NCBI GenBank assembly: GCA_021018995.1
Contig: CM037584.1
Coordinates: 175,106,317 to 175,170,316, forward strand
DNA from: Chloranthus sessilifolius
Taxonomy: Eukaryota; Streptophyta; Magnoliopsida; Chloranthales; Chloranthaceae
Direction: 5' to 3'
DNA: 64,000 nt
Below the pieces are notes generated by a model that had not been told where the DNA came from, made no database searches, and worked only from the letters and a program-made list of their open reading frames with translations. Numbering within the stretch: the first letter of the stretch is position 1; every line of letters starts with the position of its first letter. A program made the translations under genes and the position numbers. This document shows positions 46,600-58,990 of the stretch, in pieces.

Positions 46600-47965
46600 A
46601 TGCTAGGACTTAAGTTGTTACTAATAAGTTACTGATGTACAGATATTAAAGAAAAACAGCAAAAGAGAACCAAAATAATAATATTTATCAAAATGAACTC
46701 ATAAAGTAATAAAAAGACAATTGAATCAAAAGACGAATCTTCTTCTACTGAAAAGTCCAAAATTGCATTTTACGATTTTGCGGAATGATGCAAATATAGA
46801 GTGGAAAATCATAATTTACGATTCTTCAGAGAAAGTCGTTCAAAAGAGTATGATACAAGAGAAAGCGATGAATCGTAATTAAAGAATCGTTCAATAGGAA
46901 GCTTTAGAGAGAAAATAATAGAAAATCGTGATATACGATTTTCTAGAAAAGAAGTTTTCTAAAGCTGCTGATCACGTGAGATTAACATCACCATGCACAA
47001 AATTAGAAGAATTTTTTACTTAAAAGTCTGGCCAATCACGGATCTGAGGATATTGACGAAAAAGACTTTTAAAGGACTCTACTACTGAAATAAAGGAAGA
47101 AATTTAGAAGTACATCAACAGAATGAAAATAAGGAAAGATAAGATTAGAAGTAATGTTATATTAGGATAGTTTTGTTTTAGTAGTTTCTTTTATTAGAAT
47201 TAGGAGTTTTGTAAACCGATCCCTTATGATCTATAAATAAGAGGGTTTGGTAACGAAATTATTATCAAAGAAATTCTCAGCATCAATTGACGCCTGAGGT
47301 TGGGTTTTCTTTCGATCAAATTAGAGTAGTTTAGTTTAGATATCCAAGGCTCCTCGATCATAATTGATGACTAGGATTGAGAGCTGAAAGATTAGAGTAG
47401 ATATCTGTAGTTTCTCAGAAGCAATTGATGATTGCGGCTGAGGGATGAAAGATATAATTTTATTGCTTTCTAGTTTAGATTTATTTTATTGCAATATTTT
47501 GCTTTGTAAACATCTTCAAGTTTTAATTTAAATTGACTACTCAAGTTGAGATTTGCAGATTAGTGTAATGATTTTTATTTTCTATCTTTAATTTTCTAAA
47601 GTTTGATTGACGCCCAAATTTATGGTAGATTAAAGATTAGTATAAATCTATATTAAACGATGCTAGTTTTTGATTGATGCCTAAATTCTAGAAAACTGAG
47701 ATATAGTGTAACGGTATTTTAAAATTGTAAACATTCGATAGCTGAAGATTTTGATTGACGACCATAATCTGAAGTAGGAGGATTTAGGATTTATTTTCTG
47801 CAAAATTTAGTTTAAGAAACCATTCTTTATTCATATTTCTCAAGTAGTTTAGGAACTTAAAAGATAAGTATAAGTTTTCAATAAATTAATATATATACAC
47901 GTACAAATAAATGTATCTCCGTGGGAATGATCCTATGCTAGTACTATAATTTTCATTGTGCGCTT
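46600..47965 (+). mobile_element. LTR-like insert, borders uncertain
   Basis: Contains a TATA box with leader (CTATAAATAAGAGGG at 47231) and four repeats of a TTGATTGACGCC-type motif. The end resembles CTCCGTGGGAATGATCC ... TGCGCTTGCA, typical of plant gypsy LTR 3' ends. No clean target duplication was found. Confidence 0.4.
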
Positions 47966-48269
47966 GCAATAGGTTAAGACTTAATTAAATACACATATAA
48001 GTAGCGAATCACTTTTTCTTTTCTTTTTTTTTTAAGAAAAAGAACACCTCGACCGGTCGAGATCCAAACTCGATCGGTCAAAACTGAACACAGATTTGGG
48101 TCTCTATTATAGTTATAATTTTGACCGGTTGAATCTGAGCAGAGAGGCTTGCTCTCATGCCCATATTCCAAACTAACTCACTCTTTTTCAAAAAAAAATT
48201 TATTTTTTTTGTTGCTTAATTTCTTTTGGTACAAACACCATCTTCGACACCTACACATATATCAAATCT

Positions 48270-49170
48270 AAAAATTAAAATATTAAAAATAATAATGTAC
48301 AAGGGGCTTGGGTTGCCTCCCAGGAATCGCTATGTTTTCGGTCTTCAGTTGGACCCCTTAAATCTACGAGAGGTAGGAAAAACGGTTGTTCATATAGCAT
48401 GTTTTGGTTAACCTTTTTATCACTTAAGGTCGTGAGGCTTTTTGCGGGTGGTCTTTTAACAATCTCATCCACCCTATAAACCATAAAATATTTCGACTCA
48501 GTGTGTGTTGGCAATTTAAGAGCACTAAATAAATCATAGGTTGATGCTAATCGATTTGAGGGTTCGTCTAAGCATTGCAAGAATGGATCTCTCGACACAG
48601 AAGGTGCCATATAAATAATGCTCAACTGCCCAACCGATATAGGGCAAGGAATTATGTCCTCATATAATTACTCTCTTGGAATTAGAGGGGCGCCAACAAT
48701 AGGTTGGCATTCTTCTGTTGTTTCATTCTTATGCTAGCCAATAACATCTTCCTTGTAATCTACCTCATGTCAATTCCTAAGGGCCACGGTCTCAACCTCA
48801 TGCTCATGGCGGGGGCAGTTTATCCTCTCAAATCTTGGTCTAGAGGGATACCTGTTGGTTAGGAAAGGTATCTTCCTCCCTAGCAATGGCATCGACCAAC
48901 TACCCTATTTGGTATTCAATTCTCGCAAGATGGTCAAATTGGGATTGGATTTCTTCTTCTAACATAGTTAACATTCGGTCATCGAAATTAGAACTCCATG
49001 GGGATTGTAAGTATTGTGGGTCAAACTGAGGTTGATTTAAAAATTTGGCGTAAAAAAATTGATTTAATTCACAACCCTAATTTGGTTCCCACCAATTAGG
49101 ACTATTCTCCCCATATTCATCTCAATTTTGGTATGGAGTCTCATAATTAAACCCATAAAAAGATGGGGGC
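48270..49170 (-). pseudogene. Gag-like remnant of the gypsy element
   Basis: With several stops, the minus strand reads a Pro/Asn/Gln-rich stretch (Asn-Trp-Trp-Glu-Pro-Asn, Pro-Gln-Phe-Asp-Pro-Gln-Tyr). Arg-Ile-Glu-Tyr-Gln-Ile-Gly-stop-Leu-Val then follows, recalling the coiled segment before the zinc knuckle of plant gypsy gag proteins. A 116-codon open piece (48275-48625) follows without a recognised domain. The stops show it is not expressed as a full protein. Confidence 0.4.
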
Positions 49171-49439
49171 ACCGAAATTGTCTATATCTCAAAGACATAA
49201 ACTAGAAAATGAAAATATAAATACAAAGACCTAACTAAATCTGAAAATAAAGGTGTGTACCAAGCTTGGCCTCTTGCAAGCGTCCCCTTCGAAGCTTTGG
49301 TAGGCTCGGACCTCGATCTCCAAATTAGGAATATATATATATATATACACACTATAATTAGAAAATTACTATTACAAATAAACTAAAAGGCAATAAATCA
49401 TACATATATATATTTTTTCTAATTTTGTTTCAAAGTTTT

Positions 49440-49680
49440 TATATATATTAAAGAAAAAGAAAAAGAGGAAGGAAAAAAAAGAAGAAAAGAAAATCCTACA
49501 AAAAATCCTACAAATCCTAAAACAAATCTTACAAATGCTACATAAGAAAAAAAAAAAGGAAGAAAAGAAAATCCTATAAATCCTACAAATCCTATAAAAA
49601 ATCCTACAAATCCTACACAAGAAAAGAAAGGAAGAAAAGAAAATCTTATAAATACTACAAAAAATAAAACGGCACACCTA
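49440..49680. repeat. AGGAAGAAAAGAAAATCCTA tandem repeat
   Basis: Units of roughly 60-75 bases built from AAATCCTACAAATCCTA and AAGAGGAAGAAAAG recur about three times. The open frame over it is repeat-derived. Confidence 0.6.
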
Positions 49681-49809
49681 ATCTTAAAACTTTATTTTGT
49701 GTGTGTGTGTGTCTAAAAAAAAAAAAACCTAAACACTTCTAAAAATCAACAAAATTCTGTTGCTTCCCTAACAGGCCAACCAAAAACTTGGCTATTTCAA
49801 AATAGGAAC

Positions 49810-51332
49810 CTTGTAAGTGGACAAGTTCAATGAACTAAGGCGAGTGCAAGGGTGTCGAACCCACAAGGAAGCGCGTAATTTAATTGATCCGCAAAGCATT
49901 AAGTTAGAAATTTTTGCCCAAAGCGGGAATTTTGGTGATAGTTTTCTATCAACTACTTAAAGAAAATTAAAGAGATCTTAACAAAAGCCTACCCAATAAA
50001 AGCAATGAATAGTCAAAACAACGATGATGAGATATTTAAGGATTCAACTAACCCTAAATTCGTAATTTTTCTTAGAGCAAACCAATCATTTCATATGAAC
50101 AAATATTTACCCTCATTTACTACAAGCAAAACGATTTGAAAATATATGATTAGTCGGATATTGCGTACATTATCCTAATAATATGACACATTCAATAATG
50201 GCATGAATCATGCAACTGATATAACGTATTAAAAATGAACAACCACAATAATTTTAATCAATCATACAACATCCTATATCGATCTACAAGATCGATCTAG
50301 GTTGAAATAGCCCTTCTACGATCGTCGATCTATAGATGATTACTCAAAGATATCATAATATGCACAATTGATTAGCTGTACGATTCAATATTTGTAACAA
50401 GAAATGATTGAATTGAAATAGATTAATTACTCATCTAAGGGTTGCTTCCTCCATGAATGAGAGGTTTAGCTACTCATCCTCAATCCGTACTCAACGCACA
50501 AGTTTGAAGCCGTCAACAAGGTTCTTCAATTATCAAAAGTTTGGATCTTTTTGGACAAGATCTGGAATCTTACAATGCTTTAGAATAAGGAAAACTTACA
50601 AGAGAATATGAAAAGTAGGCCTAAAGAGGAGCTACAATGGCTAAAAGAAAAGATTACAATCCAAAAACTAAGAGACGACAAGCTCAAATTCTAAAGAATT
50701 GCAAAAACAAGGAGAAAACTTGAAAAAAACCAAGCATAGCCAGCCCTAAACATCATTACGTTTTTATAGGGTGCAGCTTGGAGCCATTCCATTTTAAGGT
50801 TGATCAATCGAATTTGAATTATCGATTGATCGATTTTAAAATAAGAAACTAGCAGTCAAAAATTACTTAAAGTCGATCGATTGAATTCCATATTCCAATC
50901 GATCGAATTTAAAATAAAATTTAAGCGACAAAAAGTCTTATAAACTTGATCGATCAAATATGAGATCTCGATCAATCGATTTGGAACTGATTCCTCTAAC
51001 GCATTAAAAGTTTATTAGTCGATTGATCAAATTTAATTCTTCTATCGATCAATTTTGGCCTGTGACTTTTGCACAATTAATTCTTCTCAGCAACGATCAA
51101 TTGATCCAAGGATAGATCGATTGATTCTTCACAAATTTTCGTGCTCTTGATGGCTCCAAGGTTCAATGTTTTCGTGTTGTCCTTAAGTATGCTCCTTTAT
51201 GCTTCTGAAACATCCAACGATCGAAAACACTTGAAACCATCAAAACTACACATAAGTCGTCAGATTGCCTTCATCAGATAGCCAAATGTCTGTATTAGGG
51301 TGCAAAATATGATCATATTTTGACACAGATCA
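49810..51332 (-). repeat. 5' LTR of the gypsy-like element
   Basis: Ends ACACAGATCA on the plus strand and is preceded (minus strand) by non-LTR flank rather than a purine tract, so it is the upstream LTR. The inner edge differs from the 3' LTR for about 25 bases, and no primer-binding site is clear. Confidence 0.6.
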
Positions 51333-51759
51333 ATTGATTTGAATCAAATGATGAAGACTCTTTCTTCCTAATCTTTTACCAAAGATCTTCAAATCATGGT
51401 GCACCTATTTGACAGTAGTATCGAATAACCCGATGCTCATGTCGTTACCTAATATTAACTCATTTTTCATGTTCACCATATATTGGCCCTCATGGAAGAA
51501 AATCTTTGGTATGTCGCTCTGCGTATGAGAACTTCCTCTGATGATTTCTCAAAGCTAGATGGTGATTTACACTATTGAGTAGGAAAGGAGGGAAGAGAAA
51601 ATATATTAGTTCCTTAGCTTGAATCACCTCCCCTCCTTAGGCCACCCTAGGGATTTATATCCCGTGTTGACCTGGCATGTGCTAACTTGGGGTATGCATG
51701 TGCTCTTGGGATTAGGCGGGAGCTCTAAGAGGCCCGGATTCTAAAGTTATAAAAAATAA

Positions 51760-52139
51760 ATTATTATTATTATTATTTGGAAATATATCAACTTTGACCC
51801 CGATATCTCTAACACACCGAAACTATTGCTCCTGTCAAACGTGCACTCAGAGATTCCATAGGTTCATTAAATAAACCCCTATCGTCAACTCCCGTTAATA
51901 TGCGAACAGAAAATGCTAAGTTGGCATTCAAATTAGTACTCGAAGAAATCACAAGTTCATCAACTATACCCCGCCGTCAACTTCTGTCAACATTTTTCGT
52001 TGACATATTAAGAGAGTTGACGGTAGGGGTTTAGTTGATAAACTTAAAGAATCTTTGAGTGCTCGTTTGATAGGATCAATGGTTTAGGCATCTTAGAGAT
52101 ATCGGGGACAAGGTTTAGGATTTTTTTTGTAATTTTCCC
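51760..52139. mobile_element. Foldback MITE, MULE-like ends
   Basis: The arms 51786-51905 and 52005-52115 are inverse copies of about 110 bases at roughly 80%: CCCCGATATCTCTAA, CAAACGTGCACTCA, AAACCCCTATCGTCAACTC. The right end, inverted, is GGGAAAATTACAAAAAAAA, like many Mutator-type termini. Flanks TTATTATTT and TTATTAAAT could be a 9 bp duplication, but they are low complexity. Confidence 0.55.
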
Positions 52140-52303
52140 TTATTAAATTTCACTGTGAGGATTAACTACAACCCATACTTGATTTAAACATCCATTTGCA
52201 AGCTCCTACAGATTTTTCTTCTTCTTATTATTATTTTTTACAAGGTTCATGGATTCTTATTAGACAATGAGGATAGTGTGATTTTAGGCTGAGTCTAATC
52301 CTC

Positions 52304-52548
52304 TTCAGGCTGTCAATGGGTTGGGTGCGGTCACCGAGCCAAAATTTTGACTGCACAGTAGTTAAAAGCCACATGCCTGACTCAACCCGAACCGACGGGT
52401 CAAGGGTATATGCCCCACCTGAAGTCCGACTCAAAAACCAGTTCAAGCGGGTCTGGTTTGATGGGAGGCTTCATTCCCGACCCACCTTATAAAAATCCAA
52501 TTGAAGCGGGTCAGGTATCAGGCTGACACACCCAATTGACACCCTACA
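52304..52548. repeat. Foldback with GTCAATGGGTTGGGT ends
   Basis: The left edge CTGTCAATGGGTTGGGTGC is mirrored by the inverse of the right, GGGTGTCAATTGGGTGTG. GACGGGTC-type pieces lie inside, similar to 26030-26420. Confidence 0.5.
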
Positions 52549-52656
52549 TCCACATGACTTGGATTCATGATAATGTGAGCCATTGTTAGGCTTTGCATCT
52601 CTTTTTAGAAATCAAACTACAAGAAAAATGGTCAGCATCTGGAACAGGTGGAAACC

Positions 52657-53561
52657 TGTAGACACCCAAAATTGACCCAAGGCTCGACTGACCCATACTT
52701 CGAGAACGATATACTTTCGAGCTTCCGAAAGCCCTTCCCGAACCCTTAGAAATTAACTCGAACCTTTAAAACCCTTTCCGGACTCTTAGAAACCCCAACT
52801 AGACCCATAAAACCCAAACTGAACCCATTGGGCCTATACTAGACCTAACCCAGGCCCACAAGTCAACTCACGGAGGCCCAAGGCCCCAAAAGATTGAATT
52901 TCACGGATTCAAGATGTTGTGCAGCCCTCAAACTTCCGATGGCTATAACTTTTGATAAAAAAATCATCGTTTCGGGGTAGCTCGAGTCAATGCATCCATT
53001 GGGCATGAGTAAAAACAAAAATAATAAAAATTATTTTTTTACACAGGGTGGTTCTTCTCCAACACGGGCCCTAACTTCTCAGAATTGAAAAAAAACATTT
53101 TTTTTTAAAATGGTTGATTTTTAATTTGGGGGTTTGACTTGTGGTCCATCCCAAAGCTTGGGGTTTGTTTCTTTAGGACCCATATGCCCTTCCCAACCTT
53201 AGGTATCGCCCTTATGCCAATCAAGTCATCACCCCCATCGTCCACCATTTAACCCATTTCTCTCTTCTCCAAGCTCTTAAAACCCCCAAAAACCTTAGAT
53301 TACCCATTACCTAATTCCAAAACCCATTAGTGACCTAACTACTCACTAATCCACCATTCCTCTATAAATAGAGAGCCCCCCTTTGTTTAAGCACTTTTGT
53401 AATCCAAGAGAAGAAACTCTACATAAATCTCCTCCCATTTTCAAGCAAAAACCCATCCAAGCCTTAGAATTTTAGTTTTTCCCTTGCCATTATACTTCAA
53501 TCCCCATCCTTCCTAAGCCTTTAAACGTTAGCTTAGCTCCCTCATACCAACATTTCAAACC
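52657..53561 (+). mobile_element. LTR-like sequence with promoter
   Basis: Starts TGTAGACACCC, a common plant gypsy LTR start, after AAACC. A TATA box with leader (CTATAAATAGAGAGCCCCC, 53363) sits 700 bases in. AAACC also precedes the next element at 53562, which may be a target duplication or chance. The 3' end is not clear. Confidence 0.5.
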
Positions 53562-53869
53562 TGTTGTGATTTTAAATATATTTTTACTCACAAGCGCACG
53601 AATCGGATTGTAATTAGTGGGTGCAGAGTATGAAATCGTTCCCACGGGATTGGTGTTATGACCCGACTGTTCGTTAACCCAATTTAATGGTGTAAGATGA
53701 ACGGAGCACCAAGACTATGTACTTGTATGCACACTTTAGCATGGCCCTTACACTCCCAAATTAGAAATTTCTAATTATTGTGTGATTACACAGAAAAGGC
53801 AAAAAAAAAAAAAAAAAAAAAAAGTTTAAAAGGCATGTAGAGTCCAAAAGGACTCTTGATTTCAGCCGA

Positions 53870-54126
53870 TCCCCTTATATCTCCTCTCGAGATATCTTTC
53901 TATCGCCTCTACCTCTCCTCCCTCATCCTCTTCCTCTCGCATCTTGTTCTTCCCGACTAATACCTTCCGCTCGGATCCTCTTCTTCTCGCATCCAATCGA
54001 GCACTGTAATCACCACCGATAACGTATCACCGAATCGACGCGCAAGCAGCCGCATCACTGATCTAACTCGTGGGCTCAATCTACTCGATTAAATCATCCC
54101 GACACTTCGAGCAGCGCTCAAGAAGG
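53870..54126 (+). other. Candidate 5' exon of LTR copy B
   Basis: C/T-rich leader-like sequence ends CTCAAGAAG before GTGGGTGCC, matching the donor-like site in copy A. It has no long open frame, so it would be a leader exon. Inference from conservation only. Confidence 0.3.
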
Positions 54127-54904
54127 TGGGTGCCTCTAAATCCATTATAGGGTATTCAATTTCTTTTAAAAAAATAATAATAATAAATGAAAAATAAAGT
54201 TTTTTTTTTGGAGCTCCATTAATGGCTGCTTGCCATGAAGAAGATGATGACACTTATATATATATATAAAGTATATATAGGATATTTTTACATATTGTTA
54301 CAAGCACTGTTTTTATATGTTGTTGTGTAGGCTGTTTTAGGTATATGCATGTTTAAAAAAAATAAAAATAAAAATAAATAAAAATAACTCCATTAATGAA
54401 GTTCTCTGTATTGGAAGAAGATGAAATAAATAAATACCTAGTTAATTTATATAGGTATTTTAAAATCTAATAACATATATACTATATATGGGTATGCATA
54501 GATGTATACATATATAGTGTGTACACAAATACACCAAATCCAACCCCACCGTCTCCTTCCTCTTCCCATTTAATGGCACGTCTCTGCAATAGAGACCATC
54601 AGATTAAGTGGTGTAAATTGATATGTATAAATAAGTATGGATTAATATATATATATATATATATATATAAGTAGGCATGCATGCAGGTTTATACGTGTGT
54701 GGGTTTTGCAGAAGCCCAACTCCACAGTCATCTTCTTCCTCCAACCATCTGTTCCTCTGGTTATTTTGCCAAACTGTACTATTTGTATATATATATTATA
54801 TATAAATATATGTAAATGCATATAGTTATAATGATCTATTAACTTAGTTTCATGGGAGCAATCTCTCTACCAGAGACTTCTCAACGACCCACGTCCCTGA
54901 TAAC

Positions 54905-55225
54905 CTTCAAAACAGAGGAAGTTGAAGAGAGAAAAACTAGAAATTTTAGAGAGAGAAAGAAAGGGAGACCCAACTAAAAATGGTAAAATTTAGAGAGAGA
55001 GAGAGACCATATGTTTGGAGAGAGAAAGTAAAGGCCCAACCTCTAACCTTTATATTTAGAGAGAGAAAGAGAGGAGTGTGTAGAGAGAGAAAGAAGAGGG
55101 CAGAGATCAAAGGCCCAACCTCTAACCTTATATTTAGAGATGGAAACAGAGGAGTGTGTAGAGAGAGAAAGAAGAAGGCAGAGATCAAAGACCCAACCTC
55201 TGATACATAGCAGTTTAGAGAGAAA
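54905..55225. repeat. 78 bp GA-rich tandem repeat, about three units
   Basis: GGCCCAACCTCTAACC starts at about 55033 and 55111, with a variant (GACCCAACCTCTGATAC) at 55189. Each is followed by TTTAGAGAGAGAAAGAGAGG and GTGTGTAGAGAG. Mirror open frames on both strands come from the repeat. Confidence 0.8.
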
Positions 55226-55259
55226 CTAGAGTGAAGTTATAACGTGGTCCCTGTTTAGC

Positions 55260-56450
55260 GGAACGTACACACACACACACATATATATTGATATATGATA
55301 TAAATTGAATTTCGGGGACTGGCCCGACCAAATGCCGGCAATGCCGGTGATAACTTGCCCGTGCCAACTATTGTAGTTGGACGTTTTGAAGAATTTTACG
55401 TGATATGATTAATTTGGTGCAACCACCCCCTTGGCACCATTAGATTTAAATAAAATAGGTTCAAGTTGGACCTTATGGGCCCAATCCAAGAAATAGAGCC
55501 GAGATAGACCATCTCCGCAAAAATGAAATTCTCGAGACATCTAACGGTCCAGAATCTGAAAAAAAATCGAAACACAAATCAAGAAATTGAACCTCCATTT
55601 GGACACTACTAATCTTGTAAGGATTGACCGTTAGATATGAGGCCTTAGAAACGAAAATAACTTGGGCCCAAAGACCTTACACCTTAAAATTATTCTTCTT
55701 AGGTATCTGATGGTTCAGATCCATTCAATCTGATCGCCACATGGTAGGTACACTAAGTGTGCACGTGACTCCTAGATTTTGTGAAAGGTTGACTGAAGGA
55801 TCTGGTGTACTAGAGGTCGAATTAGGATCGGGATAGAAGAACCAACCTTATGTAAAATTTTATTGTCTAACCATCAAATGGTTCAGATTAGATGATAGAT
55901 GACTCTAAGTTCATGTCTTCTTATTTTAGCCTTAGGTGCCACATGGAATAACGTCATGAGCTCCCTTTGACCCTTAATTTTTTATAATCAAGACGCAACT
56001 GGGCCATAGGACCAACTTCAAAACGATCTTCATAGTAACACAAGGTAATCTAATGGATCAAAAAAGTGTCACTAAAACTTTGAGGATGTGTTTTGAGACC
56101 TGCAAGTTTGAAAGATTTGATAAGGGATATAAACCCGTGTATAACTAAGGGGATTATTTAATCCGTCTCTTGATCCACTCTAGGGTCAAAACTGGAAAAA
56201 GGTCTCGACACACCGACCACTTAGAAAAGTTTAAGAACCATGGGCCCGATCAATCTCTAAGCAATCTAACGGCCCATGAAGGTTTCTCTAAAAATTTTGT
56301 ATGAAATATCTGTTTTTTTCAAATTTTAATTATTATTTTATATTTACAAGTATGTAAGGCGTATGAAATAGTTTCTTTTGACCAAATTAGTCCTTTCATC
56401 ATATGACATGCATTATATAGAAAAATCACGATAGGGCATACGCATAATTA
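55260..56450. other. Interior of LTR copy B, unassigned
   Basis: A CA microsatellite at 55268-55284, then about 1.1 kb with no recognised features. Confidence 0.35.
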
Positions 56451-57389
56451 AAAAGGAATAAGCTATATCACACGACTTTTAAGCCTTCGTCATGGTGGGG
56501 TTCCCGTCACGGTCACGTGAAACTTGGAATATAGGCATCCATGTACGGATGTAACACCTCTATGGGAGTATGGGCTGCCACACGAAGTACATCCAGGTTA
56601 CTACGGAACCCATCCCTTGAAAAACGTGATTTTGTGAATCTTATCACACTGTGGCTCACTTCAAATTAAGTTTTAAGCAAACAATAAGAAATGATATATA
56701 AGATAAGGTAAGCTACGAATACGGATAAGTTATGTTGTGAAGGCCAGCAAAATACAAATTAAGTTTCTACACGTGCCATGTCTTACGTGACACCGCAAGA
56801 TCCAACGTCTGCAGTCAAGACGGGTCTTAAGGACAATACGCTACGACAGTGTCCCGAACGTAAGGGGACACTGATTTAAAAGCATGCAACCTCATCGGGC
56901 TGGATGATGGTATACGTTATGATATGAAGGTTAGGTGATTATCTATACGTGGACCTCGCGTGATAGGCTCGAGCAGCGACTCTGGCACAGGTCGTATACG
57001 TAAATTAAGTAAGATGTGAAGTATGTTGTGTAGGCGTATGGAGCAATATTAAGTCTTAAGATATGCCACATAGGAAAAGTCGACAAAGCAGACACAAAAG
57101 GAGATCAGAACTTGATGCATCATATTCATTTCATGTTATGTCAGGTCTTTTCATTTTATGTTACTTCTTTTCTTTTTGTGCTATATTTTTCAGTTTTGTT
57201 ATGATAGATATGAGATCTTAGATATTTTTGTAATCATTTATAGCTGTTTGGTTTATTTCAAAATGTACCGCAACTCAAGCGATTGCACACACGATCACTT
57301 GGGTATTTTATGGTGGATCGATTGTGCAACCTGCTGAGTTTACGTGACTGAGTAAACTCACCCCCTCCCCAAAACTAACAGTTGCAGGT

Positions 57390-57515
57390 GAGAACTCTGA
57401 TTTTTCCATCACTGAGGATGGGGATGCTGCTGTTCCTGATGCGGCTCATGAGAGTGAAGACGTCGACTACCATTTGGACGAGGGAATAGATCTGGCGGAC
57501 TACTTTGAGCATTGA
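57390..57515 (+). other. Short acidic open frame, LTR copy B
   Basis: Starts two bases after the acceptor-like ACAGTTGCAG, in the same phase as the other copies, and ends at TGA after 41 codons. About 16 are Asp or Glu, with Val-Asp-Tyr in the middle. It is shorter and more diverged than in A and P, but again open and acidic. Confidence 0.4.
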
Positions 57516-57875
57516 GAGATTCTTTAGTCATAATTTTATTATTTTCAGGGGAGATTTGTTATTAGATACTTTTATTTTTCAGCACCAATTTTGGGTTTGC
57601 GTTGGGACTGTTTTATTCTACGTAAAACCTCTGTTTGCTTCGATTATAGATGCATGGTTAGGATTTATCACTTAATTAATGTCATCTACGTTTTCCGCTG
57701 TTATTTTCTTGAGTCATTTATTCTTAAATGATACTATTAAATGCCTTGATCCATATGCTAAATCGATATAAGAATTATGTGTATGTCCGCTTATCACCTT
57801 AACAAGCGTTCGGTGTCATAACACGTAATTCTAGGCCCTTGAGGTCGGGTAAGGATTCTGGGTCGTGACAATTGG

Positions 57876-58990
57876 ATAGAAAAGTAAAGAGAAGAATTAG
57901 CAATTGATTACAAGAATAACTACATATTTGATACAATATTTGAACTAGTCTACTGATTTTGAGAAAGTGATGAGAAATAAAATTAAATGGAATTAAATTA
58001 ACAATTAAAGGAGCGGATCATAATGCTAAATCCTCCCATCCTTGATTCATCATTTACAATGATAGATCGAACTGGTCAGAATTCAAGAGATGCTAGACAC
58101 ATAAACACCAAAACCAATTGATAATATATGGAAGATCGAACATTAAAATCGTGCAATAAAATGAGACTATTGTTCTTCCAAAACCGCTAAAAAGAATTGG
58201 CAAAACATTCACCGTAAAAGAAATTTAATTCTAATGACGATAAATAAAAATCGCAAACGAAATGAACAAAATATTTACCATAAAAGAAATTTAATTATAA
58301 TAATGATAAATAAATGTCGCAAACGAAATAAAAAAAATATATTTACCATAAAAGAAATTTAATTCTAATGACGATAAATAAATATCGCAAACGAAATGAA
58401 CAAAAGATTTATCGTAAAAGAGATTTTTAATGACGATAAATAAATACTGTAAATATTAACAATAAAGAACCCGGTGTAAACTCTGAATCGCAGATCCGAG
58501 ATCATGGGAAGAGCATGACTATATCCCATATCTTAGAATAGTGATCGATTTTTGCAGAGATTGGTAAGAACACATAAGCATTAAAATCAAGAGTAGCATC
58601 GAACATAAATTCCAGCCATAGATCTATAATTATTAATAAGAACCTAGGATGAGATTCATTAGATCCCAACCCCCAAAGAAATATCTAGCCATACATGATT
58701 GAATGAAACAACATAACAAAGATAGAAATTGAAAATAACATTAAAATACCATATATATGCTCCAGAAAATCCACATAAGCTATTATCCAGCCGTTACAAT
58801 CGTTCAATCTAGCAAAAAAAATTAATCTAAATCCTAAAGCTAGAAAATTAAAAGAACAAATGCTTGAAAAAGGAAAGGAAAAGGCTAAAAGAAAACTAAA
58901 AATTCTAAGGAAAATAAACTCCCCAAAGGGAGAGACCCCCCAAAACAAATTGTCAAGTTTGCTTAAATAGGGTCTCAGTTTGAAGTTCAA
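57876..58990. other. Rest of the split LTR, with a small tandem repeat
   Basis: Between 58200 and 58450 a unit of about 75 bases (ACCATAAAAGAAATTTAATT ... GACGATAAATAAAT ... GCAAACGAAAT) is repeated three to four times. No gene. Confidence 0.55.

Larger units (their letters stand above)
40736..51332 (-). mobile_element. Gypsy-like LTR element, degenerate, with nested insertions
   Basis: Two direct LTR-like repeats (40736-42307 and 49810-51332) bracket about 7.5 kb. Next to the first LTR, on the minus strand, a purine tract AAGTTTGGGGGTG precedes TGATATGTG. That is the usual junction of polypurine tract and 3' LTR, so the element is transcribed leftward. Internal sequence includes a decayed gag-like region (48270-49170), a 2.3 kb LTR-type insertion (42730-45035) and probably another LTR-like insert (about 46600-47965). 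No pol gene is recognisable; it may be non-autonomous. The outer flanks give no clear target duplication. Confidence 0.65.
53654..57870 (+). mobile_element. Solo long LTR (4.2 kb), TGTYRYGACC family, copy B
   Basis: TGTTATGACCC...GGGTCGTGACA is bracketed by a perfect 5 bp duplication ATTGG (53649-53653 and 57871-57875), and the interrupted LTR continues on both sides. The last 1.4 kb shares with copies A and P the blocks GTCAAGACGGGTCTTAAGG, GTTTACGTGACTGAGTAAAC, AACAGTTGCAGGTGA and TTCTAGGCCCTTGAGG. No internal domain remains, so this is a solo LTR. It holds a GA-rich tandem repeat and an acidic open frame. Confidence 0.82.

Noticed and set aside
54946-55210. Pair of overlapping 76-80 codon frames on opposite strands
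   Set aside because: They arise from the 78 bp GA-rich tandem repeat, whose length is a multiple of three.
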